Below are positions 54,493 to 62,823 of a stretch of 64,000 nucleotides of DNA, piece after piece; position 1 is the first letter of the stretch, and the number at the start of each line of letters is the position of its first letter. The notes beneath the pieces are model-generated. The model saw nothing but the letters and a program-made list of their open reading frames with translations, made no database searches and had not been told where the DNA came from. The position numbers and the translations under genes are program-made. This DNA comes from Gammaproteobacteria bacterium (GTDB lineage Bacteria; Pseudomonadota; Gammaproteobacteria; Pseudomonadales; Halieaceae), in the NCBI GenBank assembly GCA_009937065.1, contig JAACDF010000019.1, forward strand, positions 42,055-106,054, written 5' to 3'.

Positions 54493-55584
54493 ATGCCCCG
54501 GCGGAAACGACAGGCCAATACATTCAATCTCAGCTTCCTGGACATTATGTCCTGCGGCTTTGGTGCCGTTGTTCTTGTATTCCTGATCATCGATCACTCG
54601 ATTGAGATTCAAATTCAGTCGGTAAACGCAGAGGTGCTATCCGAGGTCGATCTGCTGGAGGACGACATTCGAGAAGGTGAAGAGGGTCTCGTGCGATTGC
54701 GCAATGCGATTAGTAGTACCGACCTTGAGATTGTTGAAGCGCAGGGACGCGCACGCGTCGTTACCGAGGAGCTTGATCAACTAGAGGCGCTGATCGCCTC
54801 ATTAGAAGAATCGGATGTCAGCGAGACAACGGACCTCGAGGCCCTTAAAGCAGAGATCAACTCACTAGAGGAGCGAATACAGCAATTACGTGAAGCGGCC
54901 GAAGCGGATGGTGGTCGCAGCGCACGTGAGTTTCAGGGCGAGGGAAATCGTCAGTACCTGACCGGACTCAAACTGGGCGGTAATCGAATCGCTATTATGA
55001 TCGACGCGTCGGCGAGTATGTTGGCGCCCGAGGTGGTTAACGTCATTCGACTACGAAACCAATCGAGTGATAGGCAGCGCGCGGCTCGAAAGTGGGTGCA
55101 AGCCCTAGATACGGTCGATTGGCTGACGGCTCAACTGCCAACTGGCTCGCGCTATCAGATCATTCTGTTTAATACTGAGGCCCGATTTGCCCTCCCCGAA
55201 ACGCAGGGCAGATGGCTTGAAGTCGCCAACAGCGATCAAGTCGAGCGGGTGATCTCCGCGGTTCGTGAGACATTGCCCGCAGGCGGAACCTCCCTCTACA
55301 ACGCCTTTGCCTTTCTCAATGAGCTCGACAGCAAGCCCGATAATATTTTTATTATCACCGATGGATTACCGACTCAGGGAAAAGACGCGCCTCGAAAAAA
55401 TACCGTTTCGGGTCCCGCTCGACTGAAGCACTATCGCGATGCGATCGATAACTTACCGACCAACGTGCCGGTAAATGTGGTGCTCTCGCCCATGGAGGGT
55501 GACCCCATGGCAGCGTCTGAATTCTGGAAGCTAGCGCAGAATACGGGTGGCAGTTTCATGGCACCTGCGGAGGATTGGCCGTAA
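54493..55584 (+). CDS. Membrane-anchored VWA-domain protein, MotB/ExbD-like anchor (operon gene 9)
   Basis: A 363-residue protein. A basic N-tail is followed by one membrane helix beginning LSFLDIMSCGFGAVVLVF, with Asp17 at its cytoplasmic edge. This resembles the Asp-containing plug helix of MotB/ExbD/TolR. A coiled coil occupies about 50-138. The VWA domain (about 160-355) has a MIDAS motif DASAS at 171-175 and the later FIITDGLPTQG, so metal-dependent ligand binding is likely. It is placed in the periplasm by topology. Its stop codon overlaps the start of gene 10 by one base. Confidence 0.85.
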   Translation: MPRRKRQANTFNLSFLDIMSCGFGAVVLVFLIIDHSIEIQIQSVNAEVLSEVDLLEDDIREGEEGLVRLRNAISSTDLEIVEAQGRARVVTEELDQLEALIASLEESDVSETTDLEALKAEINSLEERIQQLREAAEADGGRSAREFQGEGNRQYLTGLKLGGNRIAIMIDASASMLAPEVVNVIRLRNQSSDRQRAARKWVQALDTVDWLTAQLPTGSRYQIILFNTEARFALPETQGRWLEVANSDQVERVISAVRETLPAGGTSLYNAFAFLNELDSKPDNIFIITDGLPTQGKDAPRKNTVSGPARLKHYRDAIDNLPTNVPVNVVLSPMEGDPMAASEFWKLAQNTGGSFMAPAEDWP

Positions 55585-56582
55585 TGCGAAAGCGTCGATC
55601 CGCACCTGAGATTTCACTGTCGTTTTTGGACGTTATTTGTTGCGGCTTCGGCGCCGTTATCTTGCTTCTGATGATCACCAAAACAGTGGAGCCCCAGGTC
55701 CTCGAAGAGTCAACGGTTATAGCGGAGGGACGCGTCGCGGAATTAACCCAGCAGCTATTTGAAATAAGGGGCGAAACGACCGTGCTCAATCGAGATCTGT
55801 CAGCAAAACGAGAACAGATATCGGAATTCGAAGAGCGAATTGCCGTTCTCCAGGGTTCGCTGGCATCTTCGAAGTCTCGTTATGACTCTCTACAAACAAC
55901 GCGGAATTCAAACAGCATTGTCGCTGAGCAACTCGCTATTGCACGCCAGGAGTTGAGCGATGAAGAAGAGCGATTACTCGGACGCGATGCTGAAAAGAAG
56001 AATCAACTGATTGGTGGCATTCCCGTCGACAGCGAGTACATCATCTTCATCATCGACACTTCGGGCTCCATGTTCTCCTATGCGTGGCAACGCATGCTGG
56101 GTGAAATGGAGGCAACGCTCAACATCTATCCCAATGTGAAGGGCATTCAGGTCATGAACGATATGGGGAACTACCTGTTTTCTCGCTACGCGGGTCAATG
56201 GATTCCCGACACCCCTGCGCGACGGCAGCTGATCTTGCGCAACCTCGCCAATTGGAACGCGTTTTCTAACTCGTCACCTGTGGAAGGTATTACACAAGCT
56301 GTCAGATCGTTTTATGACCGAGATAAGAAAATCTCCATCTACGTCTTTGGCGACGAATTTACCGGAAGATCGATCGAAGAAGTTGTGCTCACGGTGGATC
56401 GATTGAACGCCGAGGCCGGGACGGGGGAACGACGTGTGCGCATCCATGCAGTAGGCTTCCCCGTACAGTTTATAAGACCGCCCGAATTGCAGGATACGGG
56501 CATTCGTTTTGCTACACTCATGAGAGAGCTAACGCATCGGAATGGTGGGACGTTTGTTGGACTCAATGACTTTAGGCCGTAA
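55584..56582 (+). CDS. Second membrane-anchored VWA-domain protein (operon gene 10)
   Basis: A 332-residue protein starting at 55584 (TAATG overlap with gene 9). It repeats the plan of gene 9: basic tail, then ISLSFLDVICCGFGAVILL with Asp16, a coiled coil (about 45-135), and a VWA domain with MIDAS DTSGS at 158-162 and VFGDEFTGRS. Outside the membrane motif the two VWA proteins are clearly divergent, which points to an old duplication or a hetero-oligomer. It overlaps gene 11 by 17 nt. Confidence 0.85.
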   Translation: MRKRRSAPEISLSFLDVICCGFGAVILLLMITKTVEPQVLEESTVIAEGRVAELTQQLFEIRGETTVLNRDLSAKREQISEFEERIAVLQGSLASSKSRYDSLQTTRNSNSIVAEQLAIARQELSDEEERLLGRDAEKKNQLIGGIPVDSEYIIFIIDTSGSMFSYAWQRMLGEMEATLNIYPNVKGIQVMNDMGNYLFSRYAGQWIPDTPARRQLILRNLANWNAFSNSSPVEGITQAVRSFYDRDKKISIYVFGDEFTGRSIEEVVLTVDRLNAEAGTGERRVRIHAVGFPVQFIRPPELQDTGIRFATLMRELTHRNGGTFVGLNDFRP

Positions 56583-57234
56583 GGCGCAGCGTCTACTGAC
56601 GCTGATTACCCTCATCGCACTGGCGGCATGCTCGACCCGCGAAGTCGTTGTGGAAGGATCATTTCCAACACCTCTTGTCGATCCTGTACCGGTATCGGTA
56701 GGCATTTTATTCACCAAGGAATTCAAAGAGCATGAGCTAGTCGACGATGCCACCGGCCGCGGTGAGGTCAGCTGGCGCGTGAGCACAGGCACAGCACAGG
56801 TCGAGTTCTGGTCTACCCTCCTCCCCGCGTTTTTTCACAATGTGGTGTTCATCGAGAGCTACGAGGACCTGCAGACCTACGATGTCGATGCCGTCCTCAT
56901 TCCAAAAGTGGCCGACGTACAGTACGCCATCCCCCTGTACACCAACGTGAAAGTTTATGAGATCTGGATGCGCTACAACTTGGCGCTCGTAGAGCCAGAG
57001 CAAATTATCGACAAAGAAAATTCCACCATCTCACTGGAAAATATTCAGCCTTTTGCTGAGTGGCCACTGACCGCCTACGGAAAGACCCCCACCGCCTTCA
57101 TGCAATCAGATAGTGATGCAGTCAATTTGGCAGCGGTTATGGCTCTGCGCGATGCTGGTGCCAACTTTATTACCAGCTTCCTACGTGTCCCTGGCGTGAT
57201 GGATTGGATTGATAATCCCGAGGAGGCTCAATGA
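56566..57234 (+). CDS. Lipoprotein of unknown function (operon gene 11)
   Basis: A 222-residue protein. The ATG at 56566 (MTLGRKAQRLL) gives a compact lipoprotein signal with lipobox LAAC (Cys22); an ATG eight codons upstream is also possible. The mature protein (about 200 residues) has alternating beta and helical segments (VSVGILFTKEF, DAVLIPKVADVQYAIPLYTNV, LAAVMALRDAGANFITSFL), reminiscent of the periplasmic lipoproteins that work with outer-membrane assembly, but no family is recognised. It overlaps gene 10 by 17 nt and gene 12 by 4 nt. Confidence 0.7.
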   Translation: MTLGRKAQRLLTLITLIALAACSTREVVVEGSFPTPLVDPVPVSVGILFTKEFKEHELVDDATGRGEVSWRVSTGTAQVEFWSTLLPAFFHNVVFIESYEDLQTYDVDAVLIPKVADVQYAIPLYTNVKVYEIWMRYNLALVEPEQIIDKENSTISLENIQPFAEWPLTAYGKTPTAFMQSDSDAVNLAAVMALRDAGANFITSFLRVPGVMDWIDNPEEAQ

Positions 57235-57890
57235 AGCGCGCACTGCTCTCTGTTTTTTTACTGGGCGGCTTACTCGGCGGCTGCGTAACCGCCAATGTCG
57301 ATGAAATGACCTTTGATGCGCCGGTCGCGGGTATGACCGATGGCAGTATTGTTATTCTGGGTAGACGCCACGCGCCCGATTACGATACCGAGCCCGACTT
57401 TATAGATTGTATTGGCAGTCATATAAGCCGTGGCAGCGAAAATATTAACGTCATTCCAGAGGGACAGTTTGTCGATGCCATGTACCCCTGGTTCGAGCCG
57501 CGGACTGCGCCATTAAGCATCGAAAGCGTTGGTCGACTAATGGTGCTCCCCAGCGTTGCGGGCAAGCTGTCGGAGTTGGATCTCGATTACATGATCTGGA
57601 TTGATGGCCGAACTCAGGATACCAATAGCAGTGGCTCCATGACCTGTGGCGTCGGACCTACCGGCGCCGGATGCTTTGGTTTCGGGACCTGGGGTACCGA
57701 GTCCGAGTACGAAGCCACCATATGGAACTTTGATGCCGGTGCCGAGGTCGGAAAGATGAGTGCCTTAACCAGTGGACAAAGCTACATGCCTGCCGTTGTT
57801 GTTCCTATTCCCATCATTGCGCCAGTTCAGGATACTGCCTGTGACAGCTTGGGAACCCAGCTGTTGCAGTACCTGTCTGCCGGGTCGTAA
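57231..57890 (+). CDS. Lipoprotein of unknown function (operon gene 12)
   Basis: A 219-residue protein with lipobox LLGGC (Cys18) and ATGA overlap with gene 11. The mature part contains IVILGRRHAPDYDTEPDFIDC and a Gly/Cys-rich turn (TCGVGPTGAGCFGFGTWG), followed by YEATIWNFDAGAEVG. Four further Cys could make two disulfides. The sequence suggests a compact beta-rich domain; no family is recognised. Confidence 0.7.
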   Translation: MKRALLSVFLLGGLLGGCVTANVDEMTFDAPVAGMTDGSIVILGRRHAPDYDTEPDFIDCIGSHISRGSENINVIPEGQFVDAMYPWFEPRTAPLSIESVGRLMVLPSVAGKLSELDLDYMIWIDGRTQDTNSSGSMTCGVGPTGAGCFGFGTWGTESEYEATIWNFDAGAEVGKMSALTSGQSYMPAVVVPIPIIAPVQDTACDSLGTQLLQYLSAGS

Positions 57891-57893
57891 GCC

Positions 57894-59303
57894 GTGAAAC
57901 GAATTATTGCCTCGCTTTGCCTGGCCGCATTCATCGTAGGCTGTGCGGGATCATCGACCGTTACCGTGGGTGGGCGTCCGGTGAACATTCCAACCGATGC
58001 CGCTGAAGAGCACGAGAAGCTCATTGAGAACATCGGTATCTATGACGATCCGGAGTTACAGGCCTACATTGACGAAATCGGTGCGCGATTAGTTGCCAAC
58101 TCCAGCATGCCCAATCAGGACTTCACTTTTACGTTGCTGGACTCCCCTGACATCAATGCGTTCGCCCTGCCCGGCGGTCTCATCTACATCAATCGAGGTC
58201 TGCTCGCCTACCTCGATAGTGAGGCGGAGCTTGCTGGGGTGATTGCACACGAGATCGGGCATATCACCGAGCGGCACCACTCTCGTCGCAGGACACAGAC
58301 GATTACCAATCAGGTGGCGGCCGTATCGGCGTTGATCCTAACCGGATCGGGTGATCTATATGACGCAACAAGCATGTACGGCGCAGAGCTCATCTCAGGC
58401 TTTGGTCGCGATATGGAACTCGAAGCTGATGCGGCCGGCGCTGAATTCATGCATAAAAGCGGATACGACGCCGATGCCTTGTTGTCGGTAATCGGTGTCC
58501 TCAAAGACCAGGAGCGTTACCGGAAAGCCGTTGCCAAGGCCTCTGGCAAGCCCTCCGGTACATACCATGGGCTATACGCCAGTCACCCGAGAAACGACCT
58601 GCGGCTACAAACCGTCATCAAGACGGCCAACAGTTTAGATCTCGACATGATGCCCGAGAACCCAGAGTTGCCGGGGCGGTTCAGGCGTGAAACCGAGGGT
58701 ATGGTGATCGGCGCGAGTGCCGAGGCGCAAAGTGACCCTCTGCGTTACTACCACAACAAACTGGACTTCACGTTTGAGCACCCCGAAGGCTGGCTTGTCA
58801 CTGCAACCACGCGGGAAATTGTCGCTCAGGCCCCCGACTCCGATGCAGCGCTCAAAATCAAAATAGCGAAAGTCGATCCTGATAAAAGCCCCAATGACGC
58901 CCTCCCTGAACTTGCCTCTGGTGAGATCAGTGGGCAAGAGTCCATTGAGAATGAAGGTCTCAAGGGTGCGACGGCACTCGCAAGCACTGCCGGCGTTCAA
59001 AAGCGTTTGGGTATTATTGATCATCGATTCCGATTCTTGTTCGAGGGCGAGGCCAGTGACTTCAGCACCGCCGACGAGGGATTCAAAACCATTATCGCTT
59101 CTTTCAGGCCGCTATTCGCCAGAGAGAAAAAGCGCGGTGAAAGCCACGTATTGAACTACGTTCAAGTACCGAGAGGTGCTACTTTCGGATCGATGAGCTC
59201 GGGCGTTCGAGTGCCTGATGCAGAAAACCAATTGCGCTTGATTAATGGCTACTACCCCAGTGGCGAGCCGCGTACTGGTGATTGGTTAAAAGTCCTTCGA
59301 TAA
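57894..59303 (+). CDS. M48-family metalloprotease lipoprotein (operon gene 13)
   Basis: A 469-residue protein starting with GTG at 57894, 3 nt after gene 12. The lipobox IVGC gives a lipid at Cys17. The M48 domain (about 40-255) shows the zinc motif HEIGH at 119-123 and the third ligand Glu175 in ELEADAAG. It resembles BepA/LoiP-type proteases that handle outer-membrane proteins. Residues about 270-405 form an added beta domain (FEHPEGWLVTATT), a C-terminal extension not found in the smallest members; GYYPSGEPRTGDWLKVLR closes it. It is the last gene; the next begins 59 bp later with its own ribosome-binding site. Confidence 0.88.
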   Translation: MKRIIASLCLAAFIVGCAGSSTVTVGGRPVNIPTDAAEEHEKLIENIGIYDDPELQAYIDEIGARLVANSSMPNQDFTFTLLDSPDINAFALPGGLIYINRGLLAYLDSEAELAGVIAHEIGHITERHHSRRRTQTITNQVAAVSALILTGSGDLYDATSMYGAELISGFGRDMELEADAAGAEFMHKSGYDADALLSVIGVLKDQERYRKAVAKASGKPSGTYHGLYASHPRNDLRLQTVIKTANSLDLDMMPENPELPGRFRRETEGMVIGASAEAQSDPLRYYHNKLDFTFEHPEGWLVTATTREIVAQAPDSDAALKIKIAKVDPDKSPNDALPELASGEISGQESIENEGLKGATALASTAGVQKRLGIIDHRFRFLFEGEASDFSTADEGFKTIIASFRPLFAREKKRGESHVLNYVQVPRGATFGSMSSGVRVPDAENQLRLINGYYPSGEPRTGDWLKVLR

Positions 59304-59362
59304 ACCCGCTGCTGTGTCCGAGTATTTCATGACATGATGGCCGGGCGATACAGGGAGGCCTC

Positions 59363-61069
59363 ATGCGCCCAATAACAATAATTGTTGCTCTTGCACTGCT
59401 GTCAATCACACACTCTATTCGCGCCGAAACGGTGGTCTATACGGCCAAACTGATCCGAACGATGGAGCCTGCGCTACCCGAGGCAACCGCCGTAGCGGTC
59501 GAGGATGGAAAAGTGTTGGCGGTGGGATCATTGGACAGTCTGAGTCCGTTGATCACCGCACGCGGAGCCAAGATCGATCGGCAGTTCGAAGACAATGTAC
59601 TGACGCCCGGATTTATCGACCCGCATGTGCATCCAACGCTACCCGCCGTTTTGACGCAATTTCCTTTCCTTGCCCCCGACGACTGGCATCTTCCCACCGG
59701 TGACTTCCCCGGCGCGACAACACCCGAGGACTACAGAAGCGCTCTTCAACATTTGGTCGCGCAACATAACGATACGTCGGTACCCTTTGTCGCTTTTGGC
59801 TATCACCCGCTGTGGCACGGCGAGGTGTTTCGGGATGATCTCAACCGCTGGTTCGGCGATACGCCGGTCATGATTTGGCACCGCTCATTTCATGAGCTCA
59901 TCGGTAACGATGCCGCGTGGGACCTCCTCGGCGTAACCAAAGAAGACGCCGATGCCATCCATGAGGGCGCTCATTGGGAGCGAGGGCATTTCTACGAGTT
60001 AGGGCTTCGCGCTGTCTTCCCTCGCATGAATTTCCTATTCGAACCAAAGCGCTACATGACGGGCATGAAAAACTTCCTGGCGATGATGCACAAGTCCGGT
60101 GTCACCACGGCAGCCGACATGGGTACAGGTATCTTCGGTAATCCCGTTGGAGAAATTCAAGCCGTTAAAGCCGCCGTAGCCAATGACCCCGTGGGCGTTC
60201 GCGTTTTACTAACACCGATCATTACGGACTTTATTACCCGAGGTAAGACGGCTGACGAGGCGCTCGCCGAGGTGCTGAGCTGGCAGGGTATGAATGACGA
60301 GCAAGTATCGGTGAGCAATCACTTCAAGCTCATGATCGACGGCGCGATCTTTTCAGGTCTTTCCCAAATGGGGTCGCCCGGCTACCTCGACGGCCATACG
60401 GGTGTCTGGATGGTCGATGTGCCCACACTGGAGGCATTCGCTAAAACGTTTTGGGACGCCGGCTTTCAGATTCATGCGCACAGTAACGGCGATGCCGCTA
60501 CGGCAAGGTTCATTAATCTACTCGACTACCTTCTGCGCGAAAGTCCTCGCGCCGATCATCGCATGACACTGGAGCACTTTGCCTACAGTACTGAAGATCA
60601 AAATCGAAAACTTGCCGCCTTGGGCGCGGCGGTGTCCGCAAACCCTTACTACCATTACATCTTGTCAGAGATGTACAGCGGAGATTGGCTAGGACCTGAT
60701 CGAGGTCCACAAATGGTGCGGCTCGGTTCGCTGGAAGCCAAAGGCGTTCCCGTTGGACTTCACTCTGACAGTCCAATGGCACCACTCTCACCGCTCACGC
60801 TCATGTGGACGGCTGTCGCACGAGAGAACATATCAGGCGATAAAACCGGGCAAGAAGAAGTAATGAGTCGATACGGTGCGCTGAAAGCGATTACCATCGA
60901 TGCGGCATGGATCTTGGGACTAGAGGATTCCATTGGTTCGATACGGGCGGGTAAGGCGGCTGACTTTACCGTTCTGTCAGCCGACCCCATGACCGTACCA
61001 CTTGAAACATTGCGATCAATCGACGTCATCGGTACCGTCTTCGCCGGCACCGCACACCGAAACCAATAA
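59363..61069 (+). CDS. Exported amidohydrolase (YtcJ-like, metal-dependent)
   Basis: A 568-residue protein with a signal peptide (1-21, ending IRA-ET) and a GGGAGG site before the ATG. The amidohydrolase TIM-barrel has the metal motif TPGFIDPHVHP at about 79-89, a later HAHSNGDAA, MTLEHFAY and LHSDSPMAP. This is the pattern of the YtcJ/N-substituted formamide deformylase-like group. An exported member is less usual. Substrate unknown; cyclic amides or imides are plausible. Confidence 0.87.
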   Translation: MRPITIIVALALLSITHSIRAETVVYTAKLIRTMEPALPEATAVAVEDGKVLAVGSLDSLSPLITARGAKIDRQFEDNVLTPGFIDPHVHPTLPAVLTQFPFLAPDDWHLPTGDFPGATTPEDYRSALQHLVAQHNDTSVPFVAFGYHPLWHGEVFRDDLNRWFGDTPVMIWHRSFHELIGNDAAWDLLGVTKEDADAIHEGAHWERGHFYELGLRAVFPRMNFLFEPKRYMTGMKNFLAMMHKSGVTTAADMGTGIFGNPVGEIQAVKAAVANDPVGVRVLLTPIITDFITRGKTADEALAEVLSWQGMNDEQVSVSNHFKLMIDGAIFSGLSQMGSPGYLDGHTGVWMVDVPTLEAFAKTFWDAGFQIHAHSNGDAATARFINLLDYLLRESPRADHRMTLEHFAYSTEDQNRKLAALGAAVSANPYYHYILSEMYSGDWLGPDRGPQMVRLGSLEAKGVPVGLHSDSPMAPLSPLTLMWTAVARENISGDKTGQEEVMSRYGALKAITIDAAWILGLEDSIGSIRAGKAADFTVLSADPMTVPLETLRSIDVIGTVFAGTAHRNQ

Positions 61070-61083
61070 CCGAGGATATATTT

Positions 61084-62160
61084 ATGAGTGCTCTGGCAGC
61101 TCCCTTTACCTTTGCCAACGGATCGACCATCAAGAACCGTTATATGCTCGCCGCGCTGACCAATCTTCAGAGTGGTGCTGATGGCGTACTGAGTGACGAT
61201 GAATATCACTGGCTCACTCGCAGAGCCGAAGGCGGATTTGGATTGACCATGACCTGTGCCACTTCGGTGCAGCACAGAGGTGTTGGCTTTCCCGGTCAGC
61301 TCGGAGCGCACGAAGACTTGCACCTTGAAGGTCTCGCAAGGCTCGCAAAGGGCATCAAGGCGAATGACAGCCATGCGGTAGTCCAACTCCACCACGGTGG
61401 TATGCGCGCCATGAGTAGCTATTGCGATGCCGTACCGATGTGCCCCTCTGACGATGAGTCGACCGGATCAAAAGCCATGACTATCGAGGAGGTAGAAGGG
61501 TTCATTGAGGATTGCATCGCTGCCGCAGTTCGTAGCCAGCGAGCAGGGTTTGATGGCGTTCAACTCCACGGTGCCCATGGATATCTTCTAGCGCAGTTCC
61601 TTAGCCCCCAATTTAATCGGCGCGACGATGCCTACGGTGGCTCGCCAGAAAAGCGTGCAAAAGTACTCTTTGACATCATTACGGGAATCAACCAAGCCTG
61701 TGGCCGCGAGTTCAGCTTAGGCGTGCGCCTCTCGCCCGAGCGTTTTGGCCAGCGAACAGAAGAAATACGCGACCTCGCATCAGAACTTTTGGTCGACCCG
61801 CGCCTTGACTACCTTGATATGTCACTTTGGGATGTTTTTAAAGACGCGCACGACGAAGCCTTTGCAGGACAGTCATTGATGAAGGTGTTTACCGATTTGC
61901 CTCGCAAGGGCGTTGCGCTTGGCGCCGCTGGCAAGCTCTACTCAGCGGAGGCCTGTGAGAAGGCCATAGAAAGTGGCCTCGATTTCGTCTTGGTAGGCCG
62001 TGCGGCCGTTGTTCATGCTGATTTCCCGCATCAGGCGCTGGCAAATCCAGGTTTTGAAATGCATACCTTGCCGGTGACAAGAGATCATTTGGCGGCCCAA
62101 GGATTAAGTCCTAAGTTCATCGATTACATGGCGACCTGGGACGGATTTGTTGCCGCCTAG
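61084..62160 (+). CDS. NADH:flavin oxidoreductase, Old Yellow Enzyme family
   Basis: A 358-residue FMN-binding TIM-barrel protein; GAGGA precedes the ATG. FMN and substrate residues lie in LAALTNLQSGADG, VQLHHGG, and the signature GVQLHGAHGYLLAQFLSP followed by NRRDDAYGGSPEKR. The C-terminal GLDFVLVGRAAVV binds the FMN phosphate. The 4Fe-4S extension of the DCR/enoate-reductase branch is absent, so this is a simple ene-reductase. It is 14 bp behind the amidohydrolase and may be co-transcribed with it. Confidence 0.92.
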   Translation: MSALAAPFTFANGSTIKNRYMLAALTNLQSGADGVLSDDEYHWLTRRAEGGFGLTMTCATSVQHRGVGFPGQLGAHEDLHLEGLARLAKGIKANDSHAVVQLHHGGMRAMSSYCDAVPMCPSDDESTGSKAMTIEEVEGFIEDCIAAAVRSQRAGFDGVQLHGAHGYLLAQFLSPQFNRRDDAYGGSPEKRAKVLFDIITGINQACGREFSLGVRLSPERFGQRTEEIRDLASELLVDPRLDYLDMSLWDVFKDAHDEAFAGQSLMKVFTDLPRKGVALGAAGKLYSAEACEKAIESGLDFVLVGRAAVVHADFPHQALANPGFEMHTLPVTRDHLAAQGLSPKFIDYMATWDGFVAA

Positions 62161-62172
62161 GTGAACACAGAG

Positions 62173-62823
62173 TCAACCAAACTGGGTGTCAGCAACAAAC
62201 GGATTTGTTGCTCGCTCACGGCCAAACGTCGAATCTGGCCCGTGGCCGGGCACAAACTGAACGTTATCCCCGAGCGGGAACAACTTTTCTCTTATCGAGT
62301 GAATGAGTTCGTCGTGGTTGCCTTTTGGGAAGTCGGTGCGCCCGATCGAGCCCGCAAAAATGACATCACCCACCCAGGCGAGTTGCTGAGCACCGTCGAA
62401 AAAGACCACATGCCCGGGGGTATGACCAGGGCAATGAATCACCGCAAGCTCAAGCGCTCCCACCGTGACGGTATCACCATCAACAAGCCAGCGGTCAGGC
62501 TCAAATGCATCAGCCATGGGAAAACCTGACATCTCACACCACTTGGGCAGATTATCAATCCAGAAACGATCACCCTCTTCTGGACCTTCAATCGGTACCT
62601 GCCATTCTTTACGCAAGACATCTGCTGCTGCGCAATGATCCATGTGACCGTGAGTCAGCAAAATCTTTTCTACCTTGGCACCCATTTTATCAATGGCAGC
62701 CTTGATGCGATCTGTATCGCCACCCGGATCGACCACAGCGGCTAAGCCTGTTGTCTCACACTTTATAATGGAGCAGTTCTGCTGATAGGGCGTAACCGGT
62801 ACGACGGTAACTGACAGGCTCAC
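62173..62823 (-). CDS. MBL-fold metal-dependent hydrolase (YcbL/glyoxalase II-like)
   Basis: A 216-residue metallo-beta-lactamase fold protein. Metal ligands: THGHMDHC at about 57-64, HCPGHTPGH, GDVIFAGSIGRTDFPKG, and FVPGHGPDSTFGRER. Length and motifs match the short YcbL-type glyoxalase II-like hydrolases, which act on thioesters; the C-terminal HAGH helical domain of true glyoxalase II is absent. Its ATG overlaps the symporter stop codon by 4 nt, so the two are co-translated. Confidence 0.88.
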   Translation of the reverse strand: MSLSVTVVPVTPYQQNCSIIKCETTGLAAVVDPGGDTDRIKAAIDKMGAKVEKILLTHGHMDHCAAADVLRKEWQVPIEGPEEGDRFWIDNLPKWCEMSGFPMADAFEPDRWLVDGDTVTVGALELAVIHCPGHTPGHVVFFDGAQQLAWVGDVIFAGSIGRTDFPKGNHDELIHSIREKLFPLGDNVQFVPGHGPDSTFGRERATNPFVADTQFG

